A stretch of DNA of 44,638 nucleotides from a virus, in the IMG/VR virus record IMGVR_UViG_3300036985_005668, positions 1 through 44,638 of that record. The stretch is one strand, 5' to 3'. A program made the translations under genes and the position numbers. The notes beneath the pieces were generated by a model. That model searched no databases, was not told the DNA's origin, and worked only from the letters and a program-made list of their open reading frames with translations. The stretch's first letter is position 1, and every line of letters starts with the position of its first letter. This document shows positions 6,963 through 14,423 of the stretch, piece by piece.

Positions 6963-7071
6963 ATATCTCCGTGTGGTATTTTGAGTGAGGGTAGGTGTCC
7001 TGCAGCCATTCAAGCAATTCATCGCTATATGGCAGCATCACGCTTTTATATTTGTTTGTTATGTACTTCAT
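6952..7071 (-). CDS. 39-residue putative microprotein
   Basis: MKYITNKYKSVMLPYSDELLEWLQDTYPHSKYHTEIYGN. It fills the gap between the macro gene and the gene at 7046-7276, overlapping both (26 and 11 bases). The amphipathic DELLEWLQDTYP helix looks protein-like, but the ribosome site is weak. Could be a chance ORF. Confidence 0.45.
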   Translation of the reverse strand: MKYITNKYKSVMLPYSDELLEWLQDTYPHSKYHTEIYGN

Positions 7072-7276
7072 ATTCTATTGGGATATCGGCCCATTCGCCT
7101 TCGTTCTTCCATTCGTTTATCACCACCCACTGTTGAAGTTTGGGTGGTTTTCTGTCTTCCAGAATTCGCTTGGCATCTGTCAGACAAACATCCGCGCTTT
7201 TGCGATATTCGTCAATCTCATCTTTGGTAACTTCGTTGGAAGTCACCAGCCAGCGGATTTTCCCCGTAGGTCTCAT
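7046..7276 (-). CDS. 76-residue hypothetical protein
   Basis: MRPTGKIRWLVTSNEVTKDEIDEYRKSADV... then PPKLQQWVVINEWKNEGEWADIPIEYEV: beta strand, helix, then a strand pair. The start overlaps the TGA of the upstream gene (GAATGA). No family recognised. Confidence 0.72.
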   Translation of the reverse strand: MRPTGKIRWLVTSNEVTKDEIDEYRKSADVCLTDAKRILEDRKPPKLQQWVVINEWKNEGEWADIPIEYEVHNKQI

Positions 7277-7539
7277 TCGTAGTTTTTCAGATCCGAAACC
7301 GTGTACAGAGATTCGCGTGTGGCCGTGAACCAAACTTTGGGACGACGATCACTTGCGGATTGAAACACCCGCAGTTCATCAGGGTCGTATGCGACAGCAG
7401 CCGCAGTGAACGGTCCGTTGTCCACAAGACAAACAGGAACTTCTGATTCTGTGATCGTGGTAGGTCCCGCTACTGGTTTAGCAAACTTGTAAAGCCACGC
7501 CTCTTTGGTCATGTCTTTTGGATTAATGTAACAGCCCAT
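7273..7539 (-). CDS. Conserved phage protein (MGCYINP family)
   Basis: 88 residues opening MGCYINPKDMTKEAWL, an opening I recognise from many T4-like and other phage hypothetical proteins, followed by a strand-rich body (VPVCLVDNGPFTAAAVAYDPDEL). Function unknown. Strong AAGGAG site eight bases before the ATG; first gene below the promoter at 7558-7586. Confidence 0.82.
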   Translation of the reverse strand: MGCYINPKDMTKEAWLYKFAKPVAGPTTITESEVPVCLVDNGPFTAAAVAYDPDELRVFQSASDRRPKVWFTATRESLYTVSDLKNYE

Positions 7540-7557
7540 GAAATACTCCTTTTGTCT

Positions 7558-7586
7558 ATTTTAACACATCTCTGATTTGATGTCAA
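7558..7586 (-). promoter_or_regulatory. Sigma-70 promoter
   Basis: TTGACA, 17 bp, TAAAAT on the minus strand, upstream of the gene at 7273-7539. Confidence 0.88.
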
Positions 7587-7595
7587 CCCTTTGCT

Positions 7596-7793
7596 TTACC
7601 AAGACGACCGTAGTCGTTCCTCTTCATATCGGTCAGAATCAATTTTCCGACGACGATCAATTTCATCTGCTGCCTCTTCCAACAGATCAGCAATGCGATC
7701 AGGTTTGTTTTCCTGAACACTCTTTCTGCCCGGAATCTGCCGACGGATGCGGGCACGTTCCCTCAGACGATATACAAGGTCTTGTTCGTTCAT
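7596..7793 (-). CDS. Conserved 65-residue helical phage protein
   Basis: MNEQDLVYRLRERARIRRQIPGRKSVQENKPDRIADLLEEAADEIDRRRK: an all-helical basic protein of a type seen widely in phages (R-x-RA-x-IRR-x-I...RI-x-DLLEEAA). No function known. The start overlaps the TGA of the four-cysteine microprotein (CTATGA), with CAAGGA upstream. Confidence 0.82.
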   Translation of the reverse strand: MNEQDLVYRLRERARIRRQIPGRKSVQENKPDRIADLLEEAADEIDRRRKIDSDRYEEERLRSSW

Positions 7794-7885
7794 AGTCCTT
7801 GAGCCTTTCTGTTAGGACATGCTTCGCATGGTTGGAATAACTGTGTCATTGCACATTCGGCACAAGTCAGCCAAAAAGTTCTCAT
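7790..7885 (-). CDS. 31-residue four-cysteine microprotein
   Basis: MRTFWLTCAECAMTQLFQ then PCEACPNRKAQGL: two CxxC pairs 9 residues apart, the minimum for one zinc site. Overlaps both neighbours by ATGA, which supports translation despite the size. Function unknown. Confidence 0.65.
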   Translation of the reverse strand: MRTFWLTCAECAMTQLFQPCEACPNRKAQGL

Positions 7886-8163
7886 TCTTCAACTCCAAAA
7901 TGTTCCTTAATCTCGTCATCTGTCAATTCACCGGCTTCCATTTCTAGGAATAGAACCACATCATTACCTGTAAATCGGTCTTCGCCAACTGCCGCATACT
8001 TTTTAGCAGAATAAAGCATACCTGCACGAAACGCTTCTGCCACAATCAACTCGGCGAACTTATCCAAATCTTCGGGCCAACCCTTAAGGAACGTATTGCC
8101 GGCCTGATCCTGCTCGGTCTCAATTCCAGCCTGTTCAACAAGTTTTTCAATTAGTTTGTTCAT
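7882..8163 (-). CDS. FGVE-family small phage protein, paralog 3
   Basis: 93 residues: MNKLIEKLVEQAG, central LDKFAELIVAEAF, acidic linker, and C-terminal DDEIKEHFGVEE. It is the most complete copy of the family here, with a GGAGATGAT ribosome site. See the other copies at 189, 1431, 15756 and 15947. Confidence 0.87.
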   Translation of the reverse strand: MNKLIEKLVEQAGIETEQDQAGNTFLKGWPEDLDKFAELIVAEAFRAGMLYSAKKYAAVGEDRFTGNDVVLFLEMEAGELTDDEIKEHFGVEE

Positions 8164-8172
8164 ATCATCTCC

Positions 8173-8490
8173 TTAAAATGGAATATCGTCATCCATGTAG
8201 TCAAATTTAACCTTCTTGGGCATTGGTGCGACATACTCGGGATTGTTGAAGTTATTGAACACATCCTGATAATTGCCGCGCAAACGGTCCTGATTGGAGC
8301 AGAGTATTTCTGTCTGATCCAAATCAGAGTGGTCACCACTCGGGCATCCCAGTATTGTCACATGACTATTGAAGAACACTCCGTGCCAGTTACCGTTGAC
8401 AACCCAAAAATCAAAGTCAGCCAGACTTCGTTCTTGCTCCACATCAACAAGCAATGATGGCTTACCTTTCGCCCCTAACATCAGTCTCAT
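8173..8490 (-). CDS. Protein with an SSB-type C-terminal tail
   Basis: 105 residues. The last nine residues, DYMDDDIPF, nearly copy the conserved C-terminal tip of bacterial single-stranded DNA-binding protein (DFDDDIPF), the peptide by which SSB recruits replication and repair enzymes. The body (FDFWVVNGNWHGVFFNSHVT...) does not show a clear OB fold, although it is strand-rich; the tail follows a basic linker (PMPKKVKF). SD TAGGAGAAT precedes the ATG. It may be a divergent SSB or a mimic that competes for SSB partners. Confidence 0.82.
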   Translation of the reverse strand: MRLMLGAKGKPSLLVDVEQERSLADFDFWVVNGNWHGVFFNSHVTILGCPSGDHSDLDQTEILCSNQDRLRGNYQDVFNNFNNPEYVAPMPKKVKFDYMDDDIPF

Positions 8491-8514
8491 TTATTCTCCT
8501 AAATTGGTTGAAAT

Positions 8515-8522
8515 GATAAATA
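8515..8522 (+). promoter_or_regulatory. T4-type late promoter motif GATAAATA
   Basis: Plus-strand GATAAATA about 69 nt before the homing endonuclease ATG, with no other plus-strand promoter seen in between. Confidence 0.5.
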
Positions 8523-8590
8523 AAAGTGCGGACCACGATGAACCAACATCTGCCCGCTCTAATGCTTGAAATTTGAAAGGAAGCACCAGC

Positions 8591-9169
8591 ATGATTATTT
8601 ATACTCTCTATCTAAAAGTCCATCGTAAAACGGGATTACGCTACCTCGGACAAACAAAACAAGATCCGTACTCATACCAAGGCTCCGGCACCGATTGGCA
8701 AGCCCATTTGAAAATTCATGGTAATGATGTTGAAACTATAATTCTTTTCCAAACTAATAGTAAAGAGGAAAGAAACATTTGGGGAATTCATTATAGCTCT
8801 CTTTGGAATATCGTGACAGCAATGGATGACTTTGGTAATAAAATATGGGCAAATCGCATTCCGGAATCCGGAGCAGGAGCATCTACTTTCCCTAAGACAT
8901 TAACACACCGAACGAACATAGCAAATGCCCTCAGAGGAAAAAAGAAAACACCAGAGCATATTGCCAATGTGCGTAAAAATAAAGTGTACAAAACCAAAGG
9001 AGTGATAGTCAATGGTATTCTGTTTGATAGTGTTAACTCTGCCGCAGCACACTTTGGCGTAAAGCACCCCACAATATCCAATCGCCTTGCTGGTCGCAGG
9101 ACCCCGACCAATAGATTTTGGGAAGTACGATGCGCTGACACCTCAGACTCCTATCATCTCTTGAATTAG
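8591..9169 (+). CDS. GIY-YIG homing endonuclease
   Basis: 192 residues. The N-terminal YTLYLKVHRKTGLRYLGQT is a GIY-YIG motif variant (YTL...RYLGQT), followed by a GSG..W..H block. A NUMOD3-like repeat (ALRGKKKTPEHIANVRK) and a NUMOD1-like HTH (SVNSAAAHFGVKHPTISNRL) follow, the usual DNA-binding modules of phage freestanding homing endonucleases. It is the only plus-strand gene in the first 24 kb and its end overlaps the 3' end of the NMNAT gene, so it is a likely insertion. AGGA ribosome site before the ATG. Confidence 0.9.
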   Translation: MIIYTLYLKVHRKTGLRYLGQTKQDPYSYQGSGTDWQAHLKIHGNDVETIILFQTNSKEERNIWGIHYSSLWNIVTAMDDFGNKIWANRIPESGAGASTFPKTLTHRTNIANALRGKKKTPEHIANVRKNKVYKTKGVIVNGILFDSVNSAAAHFGVKHPTISNRLAGRRTPTNRFWEVRCADTSDSYHLLN

Positions 9170-10216
9170 TTGGTAATGATCTTCAAACATGTTTTCAGAA
9201 CTAAGTTGACTGATCGGCACCCACTGTGCGGTTTTAGCATCGTCACTTCCCTTTACCTTAGGTAAATCACCGTCAGGGAGTTCAATCATAAAACAATGCG
9301 TGATCGTTCTACCGCGGGCACTTCGCTCAGGGTGATCAAACACCTGGGTCTTTTTGATACTACCTACTAATACCGGGGCAGGTACCTTGATCTTTGTTTC
9401 CTCACGCAATTCCCTGATCACGCCATCAATAATTCGTTCGTGTTCATTGAGGAAGCCACCGGGAAGCGCAAATAGTCCTTTGCCCGGATATGACTTTCGT
9501 TCCACAAGTAAAATATGACCAGAACACACTACCAGCGCATCAGTGGTAACAAAAATTGGCGGGTATGAAAGAGAGGCAAATTGTCGTTTGTATGTCTCAA
9601 TGAACTCGCGCTCCTGAATAACGCTGGTGCGTTCTGGGCTGTCAATCCAGCCCTCCAACATACGGGCGACAGATTGGGGGACTACACCGCGGATGAAATT
9701 CATATTTACATCTTTGCGGAAGTAGAGGTCTCTGATTTTTGTGGCATTGAGGGGTTCAATCTCCTCAATCTCTTCCATGGCCCATTGAGGGAACATGCTG
9801 AGATATTCGGCAGTGTCGGCCTTCTTGTGACCAATGAGGGCGATGTTGTCGCCTGGTTGTGTGTATTTTGCCACGATGGCCTGTACACGCACTGCCCACG
9901 ATTGATCGTTGTACAGGGTGTCAATGTTGTGTTCTATCCGAACCATGCAGTGATTGTGACCGGTGTGGTCAAACTCACCGGGACTGAAGGTGTTGTTGTG
10001 TTCAAAGGTGTCGCCGATATCGTTGACGACATTGGACAACATCATTTCACGATCCTTGCTTGTCCAAGGATTCTTGTAAGTGCGAGGCTGATTCGCAGAG
10101 CCGACGATGATGACCAGTTGCTTTGCCTGAGCCATTGCTCGGCGGATAATTTCGGCGTGAGCAACAGTGACTGGTTGGAAGCGTCCGATTAGGACCAGAG
10201 TGTGATATTGTTTCAT
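9143..10216 (-). CDS. nadM: Bifunctional NMN adenylyltransferase / Nudix hydrolase
   Basis: 357 residues. The N-terminal adenylyltransferase domain has GRFQPVTVAHAE (residues 11-22) and the second motif LNATKIRDLYF near 155, which bind ATP and NMN. The C-terminal Nudix box GGFLNEHERIIDGVIRELREE is intact near 252-272. The pair converts NMN to NAD+ and may hydrolyse ADP-ribose or related diphosphates. Such NadM-Nudix fusions occur in KVP40-like phages. ATGA-coupled to the gene upstream, and in the same transcription region as nicotinamide phosphoribosyltransferase (11419-12879). Confidence 0.95.
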   Translation of the reverse strand: MKQYHTLVLIGRFQPVTVAHAEIIRRAMAQAKQLVIIVGSANQPRTYKNPWTSKDREMMLSNVVNDIGDTFEHNNTFSPGEFDHTGHNHCMVRIEHNIDTLYNDQSWAVRVQAIVAKYTQPGDNIALIGHKKADTAEYLSMFPQWAMEEIEEIEPLNATKIRDLYFRKDVNMNFIRGVVPQSVARMLEGWIDSPERTSVIQEREFIETYKRQFASLSYPPIFVTTDALVVCSGHILLVERKSYPGKGLFALPGGFLNEHERIIDGVIRELREETKIKVPAPVLVGSIKKTQVFDHPERSARGRTITHCFMIELPDGDLPKVKGSDDAKTAQWVPISQLSSENMFEDHYQLIQEMIGV

Positions 10217-10584
10217 GCCATGTCCTTCAGTTGATTGTTGATCACCTTCAGCATAGCCTCAAGTTCACCTTTTCGGGTTTGAAGTTCAATCCGTTTTTGA
10301 TTGCTTTGTTCATCAATCTTGATTGGTTTGTTTACCCTAGTAATATCGCCTGGACCCCATGACCAGAAACCAGACAGGTCAACAGCATATACAATAATGT
10401 CGCGCAGCTTGCCCTCAAACTGTCCTAGTTCGGGCATGTAGTGATGGCCACCGAAATCGCAGTTGCTATCAGCGCCGCGCACTTTCCAGATACCAATCTC
10501 TGTCAGGGTATGCTTCTTCAACAGTTCCTTGCCCTCGGATGAGTCAAGAAACTGGTCGTATTTTGATTGTTTTTGCTTGTTCAT
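10213..10584 (-). CDS. 123-residue hypothetical protein with C-terminal coiled coil
   Basis: MNKQKQSKYDQFLDSSEGKEL..., a middle section WKVRGADSNCDFGGHHYMPELGQFEGKLRDIIVYAVD, and a C-terminal helix (QKRIELQTRKGELEAMLKVINNQL) with heptad spacing. It is the first gene in the NMNAT transcript, so it may be linked to NAD metabolism, but I recognise no family. AAAGGA site before the ATG. Confidence 0.78.
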   Translation of the reverse strand: MNKQKQSKYDQFLDSSEGKELLKKHTLTEIGIWKVRGADSNCDFGGHHYMPELGQFEGKLRDIIVYAVDLSGFWSWGPGDITRVNKPIKIDEQSNQKRIELQTRKGELEAMLKVINNQLKDMA

Positions 10585-10630
10585 AAAGATCCTTTATGTT
10601 TGTCTGATGAGTCTATCTCACCGTAAATAC

Positions 10631-10659
10631 ATTATAGCACAGGTGCTATTTGTTGTCAA
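10631..10659 (-). promoter_or_regulatory. Consensus sigma-70 promoter (NMNAT operon)
   Basis: TTGACA, 17 bp, TGC-TATAAT on the minus strand. The stop TGA of the HD-domain gene is inside the -35 box. The leader is about 40 nt. Confidence 0.93.
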
Positions 10660-11258
10660 CCTTTGAGATATTTCTCAATATTTGCTCGGGCTGCGGCTTC
10701 CCAGTGTTCGCGTCCATAATCAGTGTGATAAATGAAATCTCGGCATTCCAGAAAGTTTTTCAGAAACGCCGCAGATTCGGGCTGAGATTCCGGCCAAGTT
10801 CCGCCCATTTCCTTGATGATGTTCTGCTGTGATTCCAGAAACTTGTCGTATAGATCAGCCAGCGAGGACAGATCAGCGTCAAGCAGCACAGCAAGATCAC
10901 CGGTGATTCGGTTGGGGTGTAGATGATCTTCAATGCAGGTGTGTTGAATAAGAACTTGGGCATCATTCACTGCATCCTTCTCTTCCTTACTCAGAGGATT
11001 GAAGAAGTCCAAACGACGAGCCTCCAAGCCTAACGCCGCCGAAGAGCATCGCTCATTTGCATCAGCACCAGCACCCGGAAAATATACCGCATCGTGCCAC
11101 CATGCTGCGATTACCAGGGCATCGGATGCCTGATTCTTGGTCATTTCGGTTACCGTGCCGGCAACTCTATACGCATGTGCCCAATTGTGATACCATCGGT
11201 CACCGCCTCCTACAGCGTAATAAGTCGGCGCCACCTCAATAAATTGTTGGGTGTTCAT
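10656..11258 (-). CDS. HD-domain phosphohydrolase
   Basis: 200 residues. YHNWAHAYRV near 23-32 and AAWWHDAVYFPG near 51-62 supply the H...HD metal ligands; LIQHTC near 103-108 and LLDADLSSL near 124-132 supply the remaining His and Asp. This pattern belongs to the predicted metal-dependent HD phosphohydrolases (a group often mis-named NMDA-receptor subunit). Substrate probably a nucleotide. It sits between the two NAD salvage genes, with only one small gene between it and nicotinamide phosphoribosyltransferase. Confidence 0.85.
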   Translation of the reverse strand: MNTQQFIEVAPTYYAVGGGDRWYHNWAHAYRVAGTVTEMTKNQASDALVIAAWWHDAVYFPGAGADANERCSSAALGLEARRLDFFNPLSKEEKDAVNDAQVLIQHTCIEDHLHPNRITGDLAVLLDADLSSLADLYDKFLESQQNIIKEMGGTWPESQPESAAFLKNFLECRDFIYHTDYGREHWEAAARANIEKYLKG

Positions 11259-11422
11259 TTCTTTTCCAGTTCATTAATTTTCTGCCGATACTCTTTACAC
11301 TTATCAGCCAGATGTTGAATCATTCCACAGGAGATTTCTAACATGGACTCCTCGCCGAAGTATTTCGACCATTTGCGGTAGAAGCCCATGTTCTCCTTGA
11401 TCTTTTCTTCTTTAGTCATCAT
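11255..11422 (-). CDS. 55-residue helical microprotein
   Basis: MMTKEEKIKENMGFYRKWSKYFG ... CKEYRQKINELEKK: a charged all-helical protein whose C-terminal helix may form a coiled coil. Start overlaps the TGA of the NAMPT gene (AAATGATG), stop overlaps the ATG of the HD gene. Two ATGs are possible (11422 or 11419). Function unknown. Confidence 0.7.
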   Translation of the reverse strand: MMTKEEKIKENMGFYRKWSKYFGEESMLEISCGMIQHLADKCKEYRQKINELEKK

Positions 11423-12879
11423 TTCCTTGCGTTAGCACGAACTTCGTCAAAAGTGATTTCCTTCACCAAGACACCATCACGATAGACTTCTGAAAGAGCC
11501 TCGACCCACGGGCCAATGCTCTTGTCAGCCCAACCTCGGGGTTGTTCAACAGCAGATTCAAACGAACCGCCGCTTTGCCAAAGAGTCACGCGACCCTTCT
11601 TGGACTTCTTGCCGTGATCAGTGATCGGATCCTTGAACACATCACGCCAGACAAGTTTATCTACCACTGATACTACTTGCTTTTCGCCAGAGATGACCGG
11701 GGCACGAATATACTCGCGTTCTTTAATACCAATCGAGGAACACTTCATAGCAAACTGTAGTGTGTCACGATTGACCTGTTGAAGCAGCGCACCACCTTGA
11801 CCGAATGCCACGTTGTCAGCAGAGAAGCCAGCCAGTTCCATGACAAACAGAATCGAGCGAATTGTGGCGTGATCGATGCCGTCACCTTGAATGACACGAA
11901 CATTGTTCAGCACTCGGAAGCCCTTGGCGTTCTTCGTAGAACCGTAGTACTTTTCCAGAATGTAGAGGCACTTCGTAACCACTTCGCTTGGCTCACCTGA
12001 GTCAGGACGAATGACAACGACTGCACCGGAATCCAGCACATCTTGTTTCAGTTCAGTGCCCCACATCTTGCAGGCATTGTAAATGTCGTATGAGTCAGAC
12101 ACAAACGCAATCGGAGAACCCGCCTTACCGTGTGTTTTCAGCATGTTCCTGTATGAGTCTACTTCTCCTTCGCGTCCCCAGCTGGTTACTGTACTATGCT
12201 CCATGGCCGGAATGGAGAACCCTGCCATATCAGCACCATAAAACTCCCGAGCATAGAGTAGAGCACTAATGTTATCAGTACCCATGAAGTTGACGAGGTG
12301 AGCGGCGCCCCCGAGTCCAGCACTTTCCAGAGAAGAAACACCGCGAGCGCCAAAGTCATGTAACTTGAAGTCAATAAGAGAAGGGTCACCAGTTTTCTCC
12401 AGGTAGTTGAGAATGATTTTTTTGGATTCGTAACTGTTTGTAGCCACGGTCGTTGGATACCAGATTGCGCGAAGAATCGCGGTTTCCAGGAAACTTGTCA
12501 ACCACCAGCATTTCGGGTCGGTGTTGACGATTGTTGCCAGCACATTCTTCGTCGGAATGAGTGTACCTTCTGCGGCAGCTTTGATGCTGACCGGAAGACG
12601 ACCACCGTGCGCCTCAAGAATGTATTCCCACCCTTCCCGATAAAACGGTTCACCGTGAGCAGTGATGATGGCTTCCGCAACATCGATATCTTCCTTGGTA
12701 ATCGGAGTAGTTAGATACTCTTTAATAAATGCTTGTAGCCCGAAGAATACAGTTTGGTCCCATTGTCCACCGCGTGATTCAATGTACGAATACACATATT
12801 CGGTGTTTTGTGGGTATTGATTGTATTGACTGTACTTGTACGAGTCGGAATTGAGAATGATGTTTTTCGAGAGTTTCAT
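11419..12879 (-). CDS. nadV: Nicotinamide phosphoribosyltransferase
   Basis: 486 residues, full length for NAMPT. Joins nicotinamide and PRPP to give NMN. The catalytic histidine lies in FSIPAMEHSTVTSWG (His228, equal to His247 of the human enzyme); the PRPP/NMN-binding Asp is in VIRPDSGEP (Asp293); FGARG and NFMGTDN provide the nicotinamide and ribose contacts; GQGGALLQ near 360 is the glycine loop. With the NMN adenylyltransferase at 9143-10216 it completes a two-step salvage of nicotinamide to NAD+. AAGGAT ribosome site; consensus promoter with a 60-nt leader. Confidence 0.97.
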   Translation of the reverse strand: MKLSKNIILNSDSYKYSQYNQYPQNTEYVYSYIESRGGQWDQTVFFGLQAFIKEYLTTPITKEDIDVAEAIITAHGEPFYREGWEYILEAHGGRLPVSIKAAAEGTLIPTKNVLATIVNTDPKCWWLTSFLETAILRAIWYPTTVATNSYESKKIILNYLEKTGDPSLIDFKLHDFGARGVSSLESAGLGGAAHLVNFMGTDNISALLYAREFYGADMAGFSIPAMEHSTVTSWGREGEVDSYRNMLKTHGKAGSPIAFVSDSYDIYNACKMWGTELKQDVLDSGAVVVIRPDSGEPSEVVTKCLYILEKYYGSTKNAKGFRVLNNVRVIQGDGIDHATIRSILFVMELAGFSADNVAFGQGGALLQQVNRDTLQFAMKCSSIGIKEREYIRAPVISGEKQVVSVVDKLVWRDVFKDPITDHGKKSKKGRVTLWQSGGSFESAVEQPRGWADKSIGPWVEALSEVYRDGVLVKEITFDEVRANARK

Positions 12880-12942
12880 ATAAAATCCTTATATAAAGTG
12901 AAACGATGTAGAAGTCTATCTCCTACTATCTATTTATGCTTC

Positions 12943-12971
12943 ATTATAGTCCCTGTGTGATTAAATGTCAA
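12943..12971 (-). promoter_or_regulatory. Consensus sigma-70 promoter (NAMPT operon)
   Basis: TTGACA, 17 bp, TATAAT on the minus strand. About 60 nt of leader to the ATG, the longest here; no riboswitch-like fold was evident by eye. Confidence 0.92.
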
Positions 12972-12999
12972 TGAAAATCACTGACTTTGGGTAAATCAA

Positions 13000-13221
13000 T
13001 CACTTTCCTTCCTGGAAGTACGCGGCCCTTTGCGTGGATATTTCTTGAACGCCTGAGGTATTGCAATGAACGCACTCGCGCCCCTGGTAATACCAAGACC
13101 CGTAGGAGAAAGGTTTGCCACACTTCGTCCACTTGTGGATTCTGAAAGAGCAGAGCCAACTAGTCCTCACTGGCGACTCCTCTTTCAGAGTGCGCCAGGT
13201 GTTTTCTTGATCGGGTGTCAT
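13000..13221 (-). CDS. Cys/His-rich small protein, probable zinc ribbon
   Basis: 73 residues from MTPDQENTWRTLKEE. The middle has W-L-C-S-F-R-I-H-K-W-x-x-CG and GRECVHCNTSG, fitting a treble-clef or zinc ribbon with a C/H quartet. One nt separates it from the stop of the upstream gene. An overlapping frame (12968-13159) is open too but lacks such a pattern. Confidence 0.68.
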   Translation of the reverse strand: MTPDQENTWRTLKEESPVRTSWLCSFRIHKWTKCGKPFSYGSWYYQGRECVHCNTSGVQEISTQRAAYFQEGK

Positions 13222-13222
13222 G

Positions 13223-13387
13223 TTAGAACAGGGCAATGACAGTCATGCCCGGTGTAGGTTGTTTCAACAGATTTGTGTATGCTTTCTGTGCAGTAGAAAG
13301 GGCATCAAACGAAATGGTTTCCATTGCAATGGCACGACCGCCGTCAAAAGAACCTATCTCTTTCACGATGACAAGAATCTTGTACAT
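13223..13387 (-). CDS. 54-residue hypothetical protein
   Basis: MYKILVIVKEIGSFDGGRAIAMET then FDALSTAQKAYTNLLKQP and a final strand TPGMTVIALF: a strand-helix-strand microdomain. The GGAG site sits in the 3' end of the RNA ligase gene. Good coding appearance; no family recognised. Confidence 0.72.
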   Translation of the reverse strand: MYKILVIVKEIGSFDGGRAIAMETISFDALSTAQKAYTNLLKQPTPGMTVIALF

Positions 13388-13388
13388 A

Positions 13389-14423
13389 TTAATCTCCGTT
13401 CTTCAAAAGGAACTTGTTGCTGATTACCTTGAAGGATATGTCAGGGTTTTCCATGCACTTGTAAACATCACCTTCGCGCTCAGGTCCAGTGATATCACCC
13501 ATGACAGACTTGCCCTCAGCCATCTTCAACAGATCGTCAATCGTCAGTCCGACAAGAGAGAAGGCAGATGCCATAACTGGAACATGCTTGAGAGAATGTT
13601 GGGCAACGAATGCCGCACGATCACCTCGCGACATGTATGCCTTGGCGTCAATGTCGTAAATATCGAAGATACGGAATTCTTGTCCGGTGTACTTGTACTT
13701 GTTGCCTTGAATTCCGTTGCCAATCAGTTCGCCTTGCAGCGCCAGATTGCGGTCGATAATTCGTAGCTTGTTTTCGATGTCTTGATCGGCAGCAGCCTTG
13801 AACATAGAATTGTCCGGGTTCGGCTTCAACTCCAGATTGCGAGAGCAGATGGAGAATACTCCGTCGACCATGAACGCAGTCATAGAAGTGCCGTCCAGCT
13901 TTTCAGTCCGCTCAAATGTGTAGCCGAGACGTTGCCATTCGGCAAGTTCTGCCTTGAGATTTTGAATACGCTCTTGGTCAGTCTTCGGAATGAATCCCGG
14001 GAACATGCCCTTGACTTCGCCAGCAAGTTGAGCCGGAATCGGAGCCTCGTACTTCTTGATGCCAAGATCAGCGGAGACATCATAGCCCTCAACATACAAG
14101 GCGTTATGATCGGAGTTAAAGCGGCCAACGGGAATAATCAACCCCTGAGACAGTTGACCACGCAACTTTACAGTGCGGAGACGTTCGCCTTCGACACCTT
14201 CAAATTGCTTCGGGTAGTGATCAGGCTTCGTCAGAAACGGAGCGATGGTAGTTGGGATGAAGGAGTCAATCTCGCAGTAAACAGCAAGATCGCCCGGGGC
14301 AAAGTCGCCCTTCTTGACGACAACCTTCCAGCCGCCAACTGTGGCGACCTCGATTGCGTCAGCGCCCTCAATCGGGCCAATTGTATCAATGCGGCGAATC
14401 GTCGCCATTTTTCGTTCAGTCAT
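13389..14423 (-). CDS. RNA ligase of the DRB0094 / Rnl5 type
   Basis: 344 residues. An N-terminal OB-like domain (residues 1-120: TIGPIEGADAIEVATVGGWK ... YCEIDSFIP) precedes a nucleotidyltransferase domain. Motif I is TEKLDGTS with the lysine nucleophile near residue 175; ICSRNLELK is motif III; QGELIGNGIQGNKY is motif IV; FKVISNKFLL near the C-terminus is motif V. Deinococcus Rnl5-type enzymes seal nicks with 3'-OH and 5'-phosphate ends. In phages RNA ligases repair tRNAs cut by host nucleases. Start at MTERKM overlaps the TGA upstream (GAATGA). Confidence 0.92.
   Translation of the reverse strand: MTERKMATIRRIDTIGPIEGADAIEVATVGGWKVVVKKGDFAPGDLAVYCEIDSFIPTTIAPFLTKPDHYPKQFEGVEGERLRTVKLRGQLSQGLIIPVGRFNSDHNALYVEGYDVSADLGIKKYEAPIPAQLAGEVKGMFPGFIPKTDQERIQNLKAELAEWQRLGYTFERTEKLDGTSMTAFMVDGVFSICSRNLELKPNPDNSMFKAAADQDIENKLRIIDRNLALQGELIGNGIQGNKYKYTGQEFRIFDIYDIDAKAYMSRGDRAAFVAQHSLKHVPVMASAFSLVGLTIDDLLKMAEGKSVMGDITGPEREGDVYKCMENPDISFKVISNKFLLKNGD

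Noticed and set aside
9581-10192. Long plus-strand open frame opposite the NMNAT-Nudix gene (and similar long plus-strand frames opposite rIIA, NAMPT, RNA ligase and DNA ligase)
   Set aside because: The minus-strand frames contain complete catalytic motifs; the plus frames are antisense shadows without ribosome sites or recognisable domains.
12880-12942. A NAD+-sensing riboswitch in the leader of nicotinamide phosphoribosyltransferase
   Set aside because: The leader is only about 60 nt and I saw neither known NAD+ riboswitch motif nor a stable fold by eye; a covariance-model search would be needed to decide.
12968-13159. Second open frame overlapping the zinc-ribbon gene, with its stop in a -35 box
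   Set aside because: Its translation lacks the Cys/His pattern and has no good ribosome site; the other frame starts 1 nt after the preceding stop.
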